Origin: Struthio camelus
Taxonomy: Eukaryota > Chordata > Aves > Struthioniformes > Struthionidae
Assembly: GCF_040807025.1 (NCBI RefSeq)
Contig: NC_090964.1
Coordinates: 8,146,214 to 8,210,213 of the forward strand
DNA: 64,000 nt
Direction of reading: 5' to 3'
Positions 53,481 through 64,000 of this stretch are shown here, piece after piece. The notes under the pieces are model-generated. The model was not told where the DNA came from, did no database searches, and saw nothing but the letters and a program-made list of their open reading frames with translations. A program made the position numbers and the translations under genes. How positions within the stretch are numbered: position 1 is the first letter of the stretch; each line of letters starts with the position of its first letter.

Positions 53481-56400
53481 AAGCGTTTCCGAAAGAAAAA
53501 TCAATTGCACAGCGTTTCGTTTTACAGCTCTCCGCTTGCAGCTAGGCAGCCCCCCAGTCTGGGTCAGCCGCTTGTCCCCCCCCTCTCCCCCCCCGCACTT
53601 GGGCTTAGGAGATGGGGAAGAGGTGAAAATGCTGCTGTAGGGCTGGGAAAGGGAGGCAGGCTGAACGTGTGAATCACTGTTTTGAAGCGATGCTGAGAGA
53701 GAAGTCACAGACTCGGGAGAGAAAACAGGAGGGCTCGAAGCAGCCTCAGCACATCTCTAGGCAACAACCCACCCGAGGCACCGCACACCCCACAAGACAC
53801 GCTTCCTGCTACTGCATGGCTGAATTATAACAACAGGCTAAAAATAAAAGAGAAGGCCTGACAGGTTCTTAATGCACAAAAGCGTCCAACAGGCGCTAAC
53901 CTCCCCTAGCACTAATGCTGGAAGATGTTAACCCAGGCCTGCTTGGCTGGTCCCTGTCTTCGCTGTATTGCAACTTCCCAGAAAACCTTCTCGCACTGCC
54001 TCGATGAGCAATATATCCACTTTACAGATGAGAAATCAAAGCCGAGGGAGATTAAAGGCCTGATTTTCCGGACGTGCTGCACCTCGACAAGTCCTGGAGG
54101 TCAGAGCACGCTGCAGGTGCCTGCTATCTCTAAAAACGTTTCGACTTGCCCGACGTCAAAGAGGAAGCTCAGGGCACAGCCACGAAGCAAACCCAAGTTT
54201 CCCGACTCGGCGCCCTCGAGCCCTGCGTTCCCGCGGGCAGCTCTCCGGCACGGCCGTGCCCGCCGCGCCGCACGCAAACGCGCGCGCCTTCCTTCGCTGC
54301 AAGGGCAAACTGCTGCAAGCAGCGACTGTGAGACCCTATCCCCCAAGTAATAATTTTCCCTTCTGATAAATGGAAACAAACATTTTGCAAAAAAGGAGAT
54401 TTTTCAAGGTCTGGAAAGAGAAACACTTGTCAAATTGCCGAAAGCATTCAGCTGAGCTGGCTGAAAACAACGAGAAAGCTTTGGAACCCCCTTTTCTTAT
54501 TTCCATGATTAAGTATGACCAAAGAAATTTTGTTTTGGGGTGGGGGGAGATGGAGACTTGGCAGCTGTATATATACCAATACAGAGTCCCACCCTGCTAG
54601 CACTGAGTGAGAGGTGATCGGAATTAACCACCCGGGAGCGCCTGTAAGTACTCCAATCTGTCCAAGCCGCGTCCTCCGCTCCGAAGTCGGAGCGCTGCAG
54701 CACGGCTGCACCGAGGGTCCCGGCCGGCACGGCCGCCTCCGCCGGGCTCGGCTGCCGACGTTTCCTCCGACACGTCCGGAGACCAACCTAGCTCATCTCT
54801 GGCACCGAGATTTTTATGCAGCAGGGGGAACAGGTCTTGGTGTGTGCTATTAATTCGATGCAGCTGAAACAACACGGGAAGGGCAGGCTGCACAATTCCA
54901 GCTCTAACCCGAAGCCGGCCCGGGCCTCTCCCCCCACTACCACCTTGCCTGCTGCAGCTCTCCCCGGGCAGGACCGTTAGATGCTCGGGGGCCCCTTCCG
55001 CGAGGAATTCCAGGAATCCAGCCTGGGGGCGCTGAGGCTTTTTGTTCCACTATAAAGAATGATCTCGATGTGGAACTGCCAGCTTCACAGCCAGAAATTC
55101 TTTTCCTATTTCCTCACCAAGTCACGTGCCAAAAGCAAGCCAAGTCTTCCTCTAACGCATCCCCCCCCCCCCCAATCCCTAAAACCATTAGGGAGATATT
55201 CGGCGAGCGCTAAAGCCAATTAAAAATCTGCCGTGTCTGGCCTGGAGATTTGAGTTCAAGCTCTAGCAGGTTCCCAAGTCGCAGGCCACCAGGCTTTGAA
55301 CTCACGAGGAATGCCACTGGCATCCCCCATGGCCACAGAAGTCCCCGAGCGAAGGGTGCTGAGAACTGCAGTCCTCGCTTCAGGGTTTTGCTCCAGCTTT
55401 GTATTCGCTACATAGTGCTAGAGAGGGATGGGGCAGGACGGGAAGGTCCCATTTGAATTTTCGTCCTTTCCGATGGCTCTGAACGGCTCTGGTATGTGGA
55501 AACCTGCCAGCAGCAATCTCTGTTACTGAAATAAACGGCTGATAGAGCTTCCAGATCCTCAACCCCCAGAGCTCAGAAAAGCGCGGCTCCTCATTTCACA
55601 GCTAGCTGGACCCTAAGCGTTTAAGGAGGACAGGACGGACCGAGAGGACCCCATATATGGCTTTTGTTTAGCTAGCAAATCTCCTTTTACCTGCTTCGCT
55701 GTGCGCCTGCGTTTTAGCCACGTCTGACTTTGGGTTGCAGCCGGCGGGTGCTGAAGGCGCGCTGGTTTACCCGGGCACTGGGATGCCAACGCTCCCGCTA
55801 GCGACCTGCCCGTGGCGACCAGCACAGGTTTTCATCTCAGCTCTTGTAGCTCCTCACCCATCTCCATCTCTCGGTCTCCTCAAGGACGTTTCCACCCATG
55901 AGCTCCTGCTTCCTCCCCGCCAAGTCTCCGCTTTGCCACCCATCGAAGCCCCAGGGCAGCGGCGCCTGGGAGCCCTCCCGCACGAGGAGAGGCCGGCCGG
56001 CCTCCCCCGGCCTCCTCTCCTTCCGCCGCCCAGAGCCAGCCTCCGCCCTGCTCTTGGCCGTTCAGCGCCCTGGAGCACCAGTCCCACCTCCAGGCCCGTC
56101 TGATGTCCGTTTACTCAGAATAAAGCAGCTCTGCTAAAACCCACTCGGAGGGTTTTTTCAGACTTGCTTAGAAACAGTGGAGTTAAAAACAGACCTGCTG
56201 GGAAACCTGCTTGGAGCAGGAGCATCTCCACGCGCCTCTCTGAACCCGCAGCTTTCGAGCTCTCCTCGTACGGCCGCCGTCTGCAGCGCGAGGACCGCGC
56301 GCCCTCCCCGTCGCGGGGCGACGTCACCCTGTTTACCGCTGCGTTACATCCTGCCGGCCGCTCCAGCGGTTGTTTACGTGGGAAAGCGCTATTTGGAAAC

Positions 56401-59400
56401 CGCTGTATTTTTAGCTTTCTTCTAATGCATCTGAGCAGCTGGAAACGAGGCATCCGCGTTATGGTGACTACCAAAAGACGCCACAGGCAGCTCCAAATCT
56501 CTGATCCGCGCACCACCGATGAGCCCGGAGTGCAACCGAGGACCTTCCTCCTCCTCAGACCTTTAATCCTCACCTGGGCGCTGGCTGCCAGCTCCCTCCT
56601 GCCCGGCCCTAGGCAAGCCCTGCTCAGCGTTACGCACTCACCCGTCCCTGCCGGACCGATGGCCAAGGGTGGCCGCGGAAGAGCTCCTGGCTTTAGACCG
56701 GGCGTTTTGTCCGGATCTGACTCCGCATGGGTTACTGAGCCGGTGGCAGAAGCTGGACTGCTGGGTTCGGACATTATGCCATGTCCAAGCAAGGCAGAGG
56801 GAATAAAAACCCGAGTCTCTCCCCAGGCTGACACCAGCTTCTGCCTGGAATTCAGCAGCTTCACCCCTACGAGGGGATTTTTAGCGGGTTTTATCCTAAC
56901 GGACGGAGGGGTTTGGCCCACGAGTGGCACAGCCCTCGGCTTGGTCTGCAGAGCAGCTCCGATGACGGAGATCTGTTAAACACCCCGATTCCGGGATAAA
57001 AGCACAAAGCTGACTCACGCACATTCAAAATCTGCCTTAAAAACTACTTCTGAGGTTTTGAGGGGATTTTCACTGGGCGAGGCGGGGAAGTCATGTTTTT
57101 TAAAGCCTTTGCAGCGTTTGTCACAAGTTCTGAGGGCTTGCTTTATCTCCATTTCATTGCTGCTGCTTTCCCTCTCAACTCACTACTTTTGCCAAACCTT
57201 GGAAATTGCCGTTTCTGCGCGTTGCAGGTTAGCAGCGCTGCGTGGGCAAGCCCAGAGCTTGCAGCGTGCTGCAGACAATAGCGCCCGGGCTAATCCTATC
57301 CAACTGCGCGGGGCCGGTTATTCTTTTATCCCCTCGGCTTACAGCTGACTTCAAACTGATTTCATGTCGGGCCTCAGCCGCCGCACAATCCCCTCTCTTC
57401 AAAGCAGGAAGGCGAGGGCTGCTCGGGAGGCAGGGAGAGAGCGTGCCTTTAAAGCAGCGACTTGCCACCTGTAGCCCGTTAATTCGCCGCCAGCCCGCGC
57501 TCGCTCTCGCGGGGAGCTGCGGAAGGGAACTTCGGTTTGCTCGATGGGAGGCTGCACCTCCGCTGGAAAAAAGTCTTTCCAAGCAGGCTGAAAAACAACG
57601 TCCCGGAGTAGCACGCGCTGCGGTTTTGCCTGCTGAGGGGTGCCGACGCAGCAAGCCCTGCGTTTTCTACAAGAGTGCAAGAGCCCCATCTTAGCCCTTT
57701 CCCTGCAAGGCAGCTAACAGAGACGCTGGTACAAATAATTCCCCCGAACGAAGCCTGGAGCCCGCGTGTAATCCGGGCAACGCGACCCTGCCCTACAACA
57801 CGGGCCGCTGCCTTCACCGCGGGGACACTGGCGCTCCCACGATGGCCCGTTCATGCGCTTCCCACCCAGGGAGCAGGAAAAGCCCCCCTGAACCAGCCCT
57901 GGAATAATCCCGTTTGGGACCGAGCGCTCGAGGTAGAGCCACCTGCCGGGGCGGCAGGTCCTCAGAGCCGGGGGGCTTGTTTGGGGACAGGGGAGGTGCA
58001 ACCTGGCAAAATGCCCATTTTTAATCCTCAGTTGCCCACTTTTCCCACAAATACCCCCGTGTTGCTAAGGGGCCTGAATGGAGTCCAGCAGGGATAACCC
58101 TGGGTGGCACCGGCAGAGTCAACGCCTGCAGGGTGGGAGACGGGGAGGTCTGGCCACCCCGGGGCGCCTGCAGACGCTGCGCCTTTCCCAGCGCTGCCCG
58201 GAGCCCGGGACAGCAGGGAGTGCCGAGGGACGGAGCGATGAATAAACTGCTCCGGAGTCCCCTTAGGAAGTGAGGTAAGTGCGTTAGCATCCAGAGAATC
58301 CTTTGGATGGGAGACATTTTAAATCGCTCCTTCGGCAGAAGAGTTGGCAATCGCTCTTTAAACGCCACGGTGACTAATCCAACGTCCGAGCTGCTCTCCA
58401 GCATCCAGGCTTCATCTGCTCTAGCCTGAACAGTTACAGCTGCTCCCTTTGCTCTGAAAATAAAGAGGACTAGTTTGGACACCTTGGGATGATGGGAAAG
58501 TCCCGTAGCAAGAAGAGGGGAGCTGGACACACCCGTTACCATTGCAGGATACACGCTTCCCTGCAGAGCCCTGGACACCATGTCTCACCTCTGGACAAGG
58601 AGCACCTGCACCCCGGCCGGGGCCGGGCTCACCTCCCTCCCCTGCTCAGCCGCGTTGGACAACGGCTTCCCGTCTCCTTCGCCCCTCTGGGAACTCAGCA
58701 TTCCTGCTCTGATGCAAAGCTGGTATTTTTAGTATCTCCTGGAAACACTGCAAAGTATCAACACCACCAGTTAATGAACCCTCCTCTGCAAGAGGACATT
58801 CCTACGGCCATCTCCCTCCACACAGGCCAGCTGAGACCTGGCAAAGTGACCAAAGCATGTGCGAGTGGGTGGTTTTGGAACCGTGACCCAAGCTGACTCC
58901 TGAAAGAAACGGCTGGATTACAGCATAATTGTTTTAGGGCAAAAAAAAAAAAAAAAGTTATGATTTGGTCATTCTCAGCAGCTCTCAGTTGAATTTACTC
59001 TGGTTCTCAGCTTGCACTGAGAAGCCAGGTTCTGCTCAAGAAAAAGCGCTGTGCGTTTTCTGCCTTCCCGCTGACAAGTCAAGGTCAAAACTCATCAATG
59101 GCTTTTTGATGAACCAGCACACACCAGCAACGCTGCCTTTGGGGAGGACGAGGTGCAAGCGCGCGTTTTGCTCTTCCTCTATTCCAGCGAAATTTATTTC
59201 CAAAGAATGGGAAGGCCACGCACTGCAGGGGCCACTCGTGCTCAAGTGTCTCTTCTGCAACCACATTTATTTCCAACGCTCCCGATTAACAGATTAGAAG
59301 TCCGTACAGGCTACGCCACTCACATACCACTAATGTTTTTTCAGGTCTGTTTTGACAACTTGCCGCAGCCAGGTCCAGTGTCAACCCTCTCGATGGTGAC

Positions 59401-62400
59401 CCGGTGAAGATCACACGCTGCCCGGCAGAGTCCAGGCAAAACTATCTCCCTTCCACTCCCCATTTATCAGCATCTTCTCCAACTAGGGAAATGGTGCCTT
59501 TAAGACCGCTCAACAGCTGTGAGAGAGGAGGCATTTTCGCTTGTGTTGCTGATGCTCAAAATACTAGCCAGAGATACTTTAAGTAGGTCTGGAAAGCGTT
59601 CAACGAGAAGACACCATCGTGCAGCCTGTCCCCGCTCCCAGCCCAGTCCCCCCCAGCTGCTCCGAACTGGACGACTCCAAGGAGCCACACGCATTCCTTC
59701 GCGGTCATATAAGGGTTAAAAATACCACCCGCGGGGCTGCGAGATCAGGAGAACAAGTGGCAGATTGTCCCCTCCCTGGCCCATCAGGGGCACCGCGGAC
59801 GTGGGATGGGAACCCACCGCCCAGGACGGCGGGTGCTGAATTACCGCCGAAGCAGCCCACCAGCCCCGCGCGCAGGGGGAACGCGGGGCCGGGTGCGAGG
59901 GCACCGCCTGCAAGCCCGGTAACGCGCTGCCTCGAGGAATACCGCGTCGAGTATAAATACCTGGACTCATCAGCTCCCGGCTTCATTTATGCTCTCAAGT
60001 TCAGACTTGCAACCCCGACACGGGCTACGGGTTTTCCTCTGCTGCCTGCACACCCGTGACACGGGCCCCGCGGCCGGCACGCGCCGGGACACCCCGCCGC
60101 GGGGGCCGAGCCCTGGGACACGAGGAGACGGGTGAAAGGCTGCTAGGAAGCAAGAGCGCGAGATGCCATCCCCGCGAGCGAGGGACCTCGCTCTTTCCCA
60201 GTCGGCTGAGAAACGTGTTTGGCGAACGCAAACGGGAGGAAGAGCATCAGGAAACGGTTTCTTTTCCCAAGCAGCTTCTCCTTCCATTCGCGCGCGTTTA
60301 AACCTACAGCAGTGCGAGGAGGACGCGCAAGAGGTCCTCTTCATGCAAGAGCTCACGCTTCAACTGCTGGCTCCTGCCAGAGCCAGGCCCGGAGGCAGCT
60401 GCGGCGGCCCCGCTGCGGCTGGGCGCACGCGGGGACATAGCCTGGGGCACGCAGGGGACAGGGCCCATCGGGACGGACGGCAGCTTCTCGGGAGCAAGGA
60501 CAGAGCTCCCGCCTCGAGGACCGGCCCGGTGCACCCCGCACACCTGCTCACACAGTGCCACGTTCAGGCTAAGAGTACCTTGATCTGCTGTTTTCGGATG
60601 GGGGACGTGATACACCTCGGCTCCGCCGGGCGCCGAAGGTCACGTCCCTCGGCTTACCGCCTCCGCTCGCAAGGAAGCGGCGGCCTCGGGCATCACCCAG
60701 CACCCAGCCAAGGAGAAGCCCAGCTCTGCCCGCAACTGCTCCAGGAGAAAATCACGCGAGCCCCGGGAGCCTCAGCCGCCGGCTTGCTAAACCGGGGCCA
60801 ACTCCTCCGGACGGGCTTCTGCGCCCGGCGGCGCCAGGCGAACGCTGCTGGCAGCGGCACGCGCGACCGCGCCGCTGAGCCAGCTTCCCATCCGCAAGGC
60901 CGGGAGAAGCCAGGGAGTCATAAACAGCACACCGGAGAAAGCAGCCTTCCTCCCCGCTCCGAGGGCACCGGCGGGCGGGCGGCAGCGGCCCCATCGCTCC
61001 CTTTCCCGCGGCGGAGCGGGGAGGACCCAGCGCAGAACGAGAACGAGCGGCACCTGAAACGGGCAGATGACTCACGCGGCTTCGCTCCCCAGCTGCATCA
61101 CCGCTCCTGGGATTTCTCCCTCCCCCCTTTTCCTTTTTTTAAGCAGACAAAGAGGGTGCTGCAGGCCCCGACAACCTGACCCGCTCGGAAATAAAATGGG
61201 AACGCGTCTTAAGTTATTGCTGTCTAGGGATTCTCCCTCCCCCCTCTCCCATCCGCCAGTATGAAGCCTTTATTGGCATGAAGCAGCGTTGCCTAAGCGC
61301 AGCGCGTTGAGCAACTCCGGTTTCAAATAACCTCCCCAAAAGACTCGCGGCAGGAGGAGGGAAGGCGCGGAGCGAGGTGGCTTTTCTTGCGCACGGGTTA
61401 ACTCTCGTCCCGTCTTTACCGAACCCTTCGCGGCCACCGGAGCGGCAGCCGGAGGACTCCTCTCCTCCTCCAACTCGCTCCCTAGGTTGCTACAGGAATT
61501 TCTCAATAACTCAGGAGGGGAAGGAAGAAAAAAAACCCAAACAAATTGGAAAGTCCTTTGTTGCTGCTAAGCATCGCTGCTGCGAGTTCATTAATTCGGT
61601 GAATAGTGTTTCATTAGCACACTGCAGATTTGTCTCCCCATGGTCTCTTCCAGCAGAAGAGACGGACAAACAGCTCGAGATGATACTCTGCTTCCTGCTC
61701 CCTGTCCCGGCAAACCCGCGAGGGTCCGGTACCGCGCTTGGCCTGTGCTAGCTCCCCCCGGCCGACCCCGTCGTGACGCCCTTCGGCGGCACCCGCGCTG
61801 CACCGGGGGCCTCTCGGAGCCAGAGACTGGTTCAAAAAGTACGGATTTTCCCCATCCTTTTTAGTTTGGGTAAGGGTGGGGTTTAATTATTACTCAGAGG
61901 CAAGATCACGGATAAAAGCTGCTGCATGTGCCAGCTCCGGCAGGTCCCGGCTCGCAAGCATTCCTGCACCGCACGCAAACAGTGCACGGGGATGCTGGGC
62001 AAAAGCGTTTCTTTAGTTACGGGGCGGGGGGGCGAGTATCGGCACCGGGAGGGGATGCCGCGTCGGCTCCCCGTTCGCCCCAAACCCAGTCGCCTTCTGG
62101 GGTGCAAACCTCTGCCTGCCCCGTTCAGCCGACCGCATCCGCCCCCCCGGCCGCTTCGAACACGCAAGCCATCATTTTGCTATGCTATGTCAACAAGTTT
62201 GATGTTTTCTCTCAGGTTTCAATTAGGTGAAGTTGTTCAGGCCCCTGCAGACGTTATTTCTGGACTCTCAGTGCACCCTGGGAAGGGAAGGCAGCTTGCC
62301 CAATTTCTGCTCTAATCTTCATCATGAGAAGGCAACCGTTTCCCAGAAACGCGGAAGCGCTCAGACACGCTGCTTTTGGAAAAGCAAAGCATCTTTCATT

Positions 62401-64000
62401 TCCAAGCATCACCCTATGCTGCAGGAAGCCTAAAAGGCTCCGGTAACACCCTGCACCCAGGGAGCACGGCGTGGCTGGGTGAAGCTCTCAGCTTTGTAGG
62501 TGAAATGTGGGGACTTCAGAAAACACCCAGAACTAATAGTACGAACCAAAGAGGGTCCAGCTCACAATTCAACATTGTCAGTGCTAAATAGCAGACAAGC
62601 CTTGAAACCCAAGTTCAAAATCCATTGCGTAAGAAGATAGTTTGGGAGCAAGCAAAAGAGAGCTCGAGCATGGTTAGAGTAAGAGGCGGAGGCCAAGCTA
62701 CCCAGGCACTGATCTCTTCCCAAAAAACACTGACGAATTTGATTCTATTGGCTTCCTGAGGCCCAGACCGCCGGATGCTCTTTGGACAGACCAGCCAAGC
62801 CCACGCCGGGGGCTTTCTGGCACCACCACTACAAAATAACAACCCCTCTCTTCTTCTAGAGCCTGCAAACGAAGACCAGCCTCTTCTGCCACCGAACGGC
62901 ATAAATGGCTTTATTCGAAGCACAGTATTATTTTCGCAGTCTTTAGGGAGGAACGGCTGTAATTTGAGGTCTGTTGCTGGTACTCGAGAGAGGGTAACAA
63001 AAAAGCGTTGCCTCTTGAGCGGGACCCGGCGTCCCGTGTCCCTGCCGGGGGAATTCTGCTGTTTGCTAAACTGAATCAACATAGCTGTTACGTGTAGTAA
63101 CATTTCCACTGCAGCTCATTTGACTTCAGTCATTAAAATTTAATATTGCAACAAGCTTTGAGAAAACGAAGCTGACAGCGGAGGCAAGAGAGGAAAAAAC
63201 CGCCCGGGCCTGAATGCTGCTATGAGGAGCTCTCGGTGGTGGCTGTTTCGTGTCGTTCCCGCAAAGAGCCCAGCTCAGCTGCGCCACGCTCGCGGGGACA
63301 CAGCACAGCGAGAATTTTCAAACTTTTAGTGCTCTTTTATTAAAAACAAAAAAACACATCCTCCTCCAAGAAGCACACACGGGTTTACTGCTTTCACAAG
63401 CAACGTCAAGTCAGTCCGGTTTTCTCTCAAGTGAAATCATACGTGGTACGTTCCTGCAATATGTAATCCCATGCTGGAACGCTCCGGCCGGTGCTAAACC
63501 TTTCCGATGGAGCCGAAACGCGCTCTGGGCAGGAGGGCTGCGCTCTTCCATCACGCTCACGCAAGAGGCGATGCCGTTGCAGAGCGTATCCGCATCGCAC
63601 AGGAAACAGCAAGCGCTCCCAGCTAACCTGGGTTTGCCGGTACAGATCGACCCCACAAAGCAGCGATGGGAATAAAGGAACTCGGGCTAAACTCAAGCTG
63701 AAGACCAAGAGTTAAAGATCAGGTTCCTTCGCTCTCTCTGGCAGCTTAATGCAAGCTAAAAACGTATTATTTTATTTGCAGCACAGCTGTATCTAACGCG
63801 ATACATCAGGGTGTCCATATATGCACAGGCTCTGAACCACAGAAATGCCTTTCAGCTGTGCTCGATCTCACCAGAAAGCTCAGGGATAAACGAGAGGACC
63901 TCTTCCAGCCTGCTTTCTCACAATCCTCCCCTCCGTGCACGCACGCTCAGCGAACCGCAACACCTCCGCTGCAAACCAGGCTCCCCCGGGCAAGACCCGG
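53481..64000 (-). other. Upstream noncoding region, presumed MACF1 intron
   Basis: About 10.5 kb in which I could find no MACF1 exon. It contains GC-rich islets (about 54200-54300, 55900-56100, 57200-57650, 59800-61050), a C-run at about 55160-55173 and an A-run at about 58940-58956. The longest open frames mirror each other on opposite strands and have no recognisable domain. Confidence 0.65.
53838..53847 (+). promoter_or_regulatory. MEF2 consensus site upstream of the CpG island
   Basis: CTAAAAATAA fits the MEF2 consensus YTAWWWWTAR exactly. It sits about 360 bp upstream of the CpG island relative to MACF1 transcription. A single 10-bp match can occur by chance. Confidence 0.35.

Noticed and set aside
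52357..53708. Several frames of about 270-325 codons on both strands in the CpG island
   Set aside because: All are homopolymer-like Pro/Arg/Gly/Ala products of extreme GC content, overlapping in all phases.
56115..56979. Opposed 271-codon frames on both strands
   Set aside because: Near-complete overlap, no domain, no conserved motif; probably chance in a moderately GC-rich intron.
60163..61179. Plus-strand 338-codon frame
   Set aside because: GC-rich islet with Arg/Pro/Ala composition and no recognisable domain; minus-strand frames overlap it.

Overview
This window is vertebrate nuclear DNA, most likely from a bird. The evidence is a large multi-exon gene with GT-AG introns, the vertebrate MACF1-BMP8A gene pair, compact introns, GC-rich first exons and no interspersed repeat I could recognise. 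The bird assignment is inference; another sauropsid is possible. There are no bacterial features.

Both recognised genes lie on the minus strand and are read from high to low coordinates. From about 51.4 kb to 5.2 kb lies the 3' half of MACF1, the giant spectraplakin that cross-links actin and microtubules. I placed 43 coding exons. Their lengths sum to 10,017 nt, which is exactly 3,339 codons, and every junction keeps frame, giving a 3,338-residue isoform. The order is: a long alternative first coding exon (48136-51429, starting [10 protein letters not shown]), 34 exons encoding about 16-17 spectrin repeats (44959 down to 19619), two EF-hands (18367-17789), a GAS2 microtubule-binding domain split over two exons (17502-14347), and a Ser/Arg/Gly-rich tail with an SKIP end-binding motif (12993-6596). 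A 3' UTR of about 1.35 kb follows. A CpG-rich block at about 52.48-53.48 kb is the likely promoter of the alternative isoform. The 10 kb upstream of it (53.7-64 kb) holds no exon I can recognise.

Immediately downstream of MACF1, and on the same strand, is exon 1 of BMP8A (3469-3925), a TGF-beta family ligand precursor, with intron 1 running off the left edge. The 1.3 kb between the genes is mostly a CACCC-rich minisatellite (about 4170-5090). A second minisatellite of seven copies (3091-3468) runs up to the BMP8A exon 1 donor.

I did not find a clearly new biological system. The observations most worth checking are a 9-nt microexon in the spectrin rod (32721-32729), a 69-nt in-frame cassette after the GAS2 domain (12925-12993), an N-myristoylation-like start on the alternative isoform, and the two minisatellites at the MACF1/BMP8A boundary. 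Most of the remaining open frames are shadows of GC-rich or repetitive DNA.
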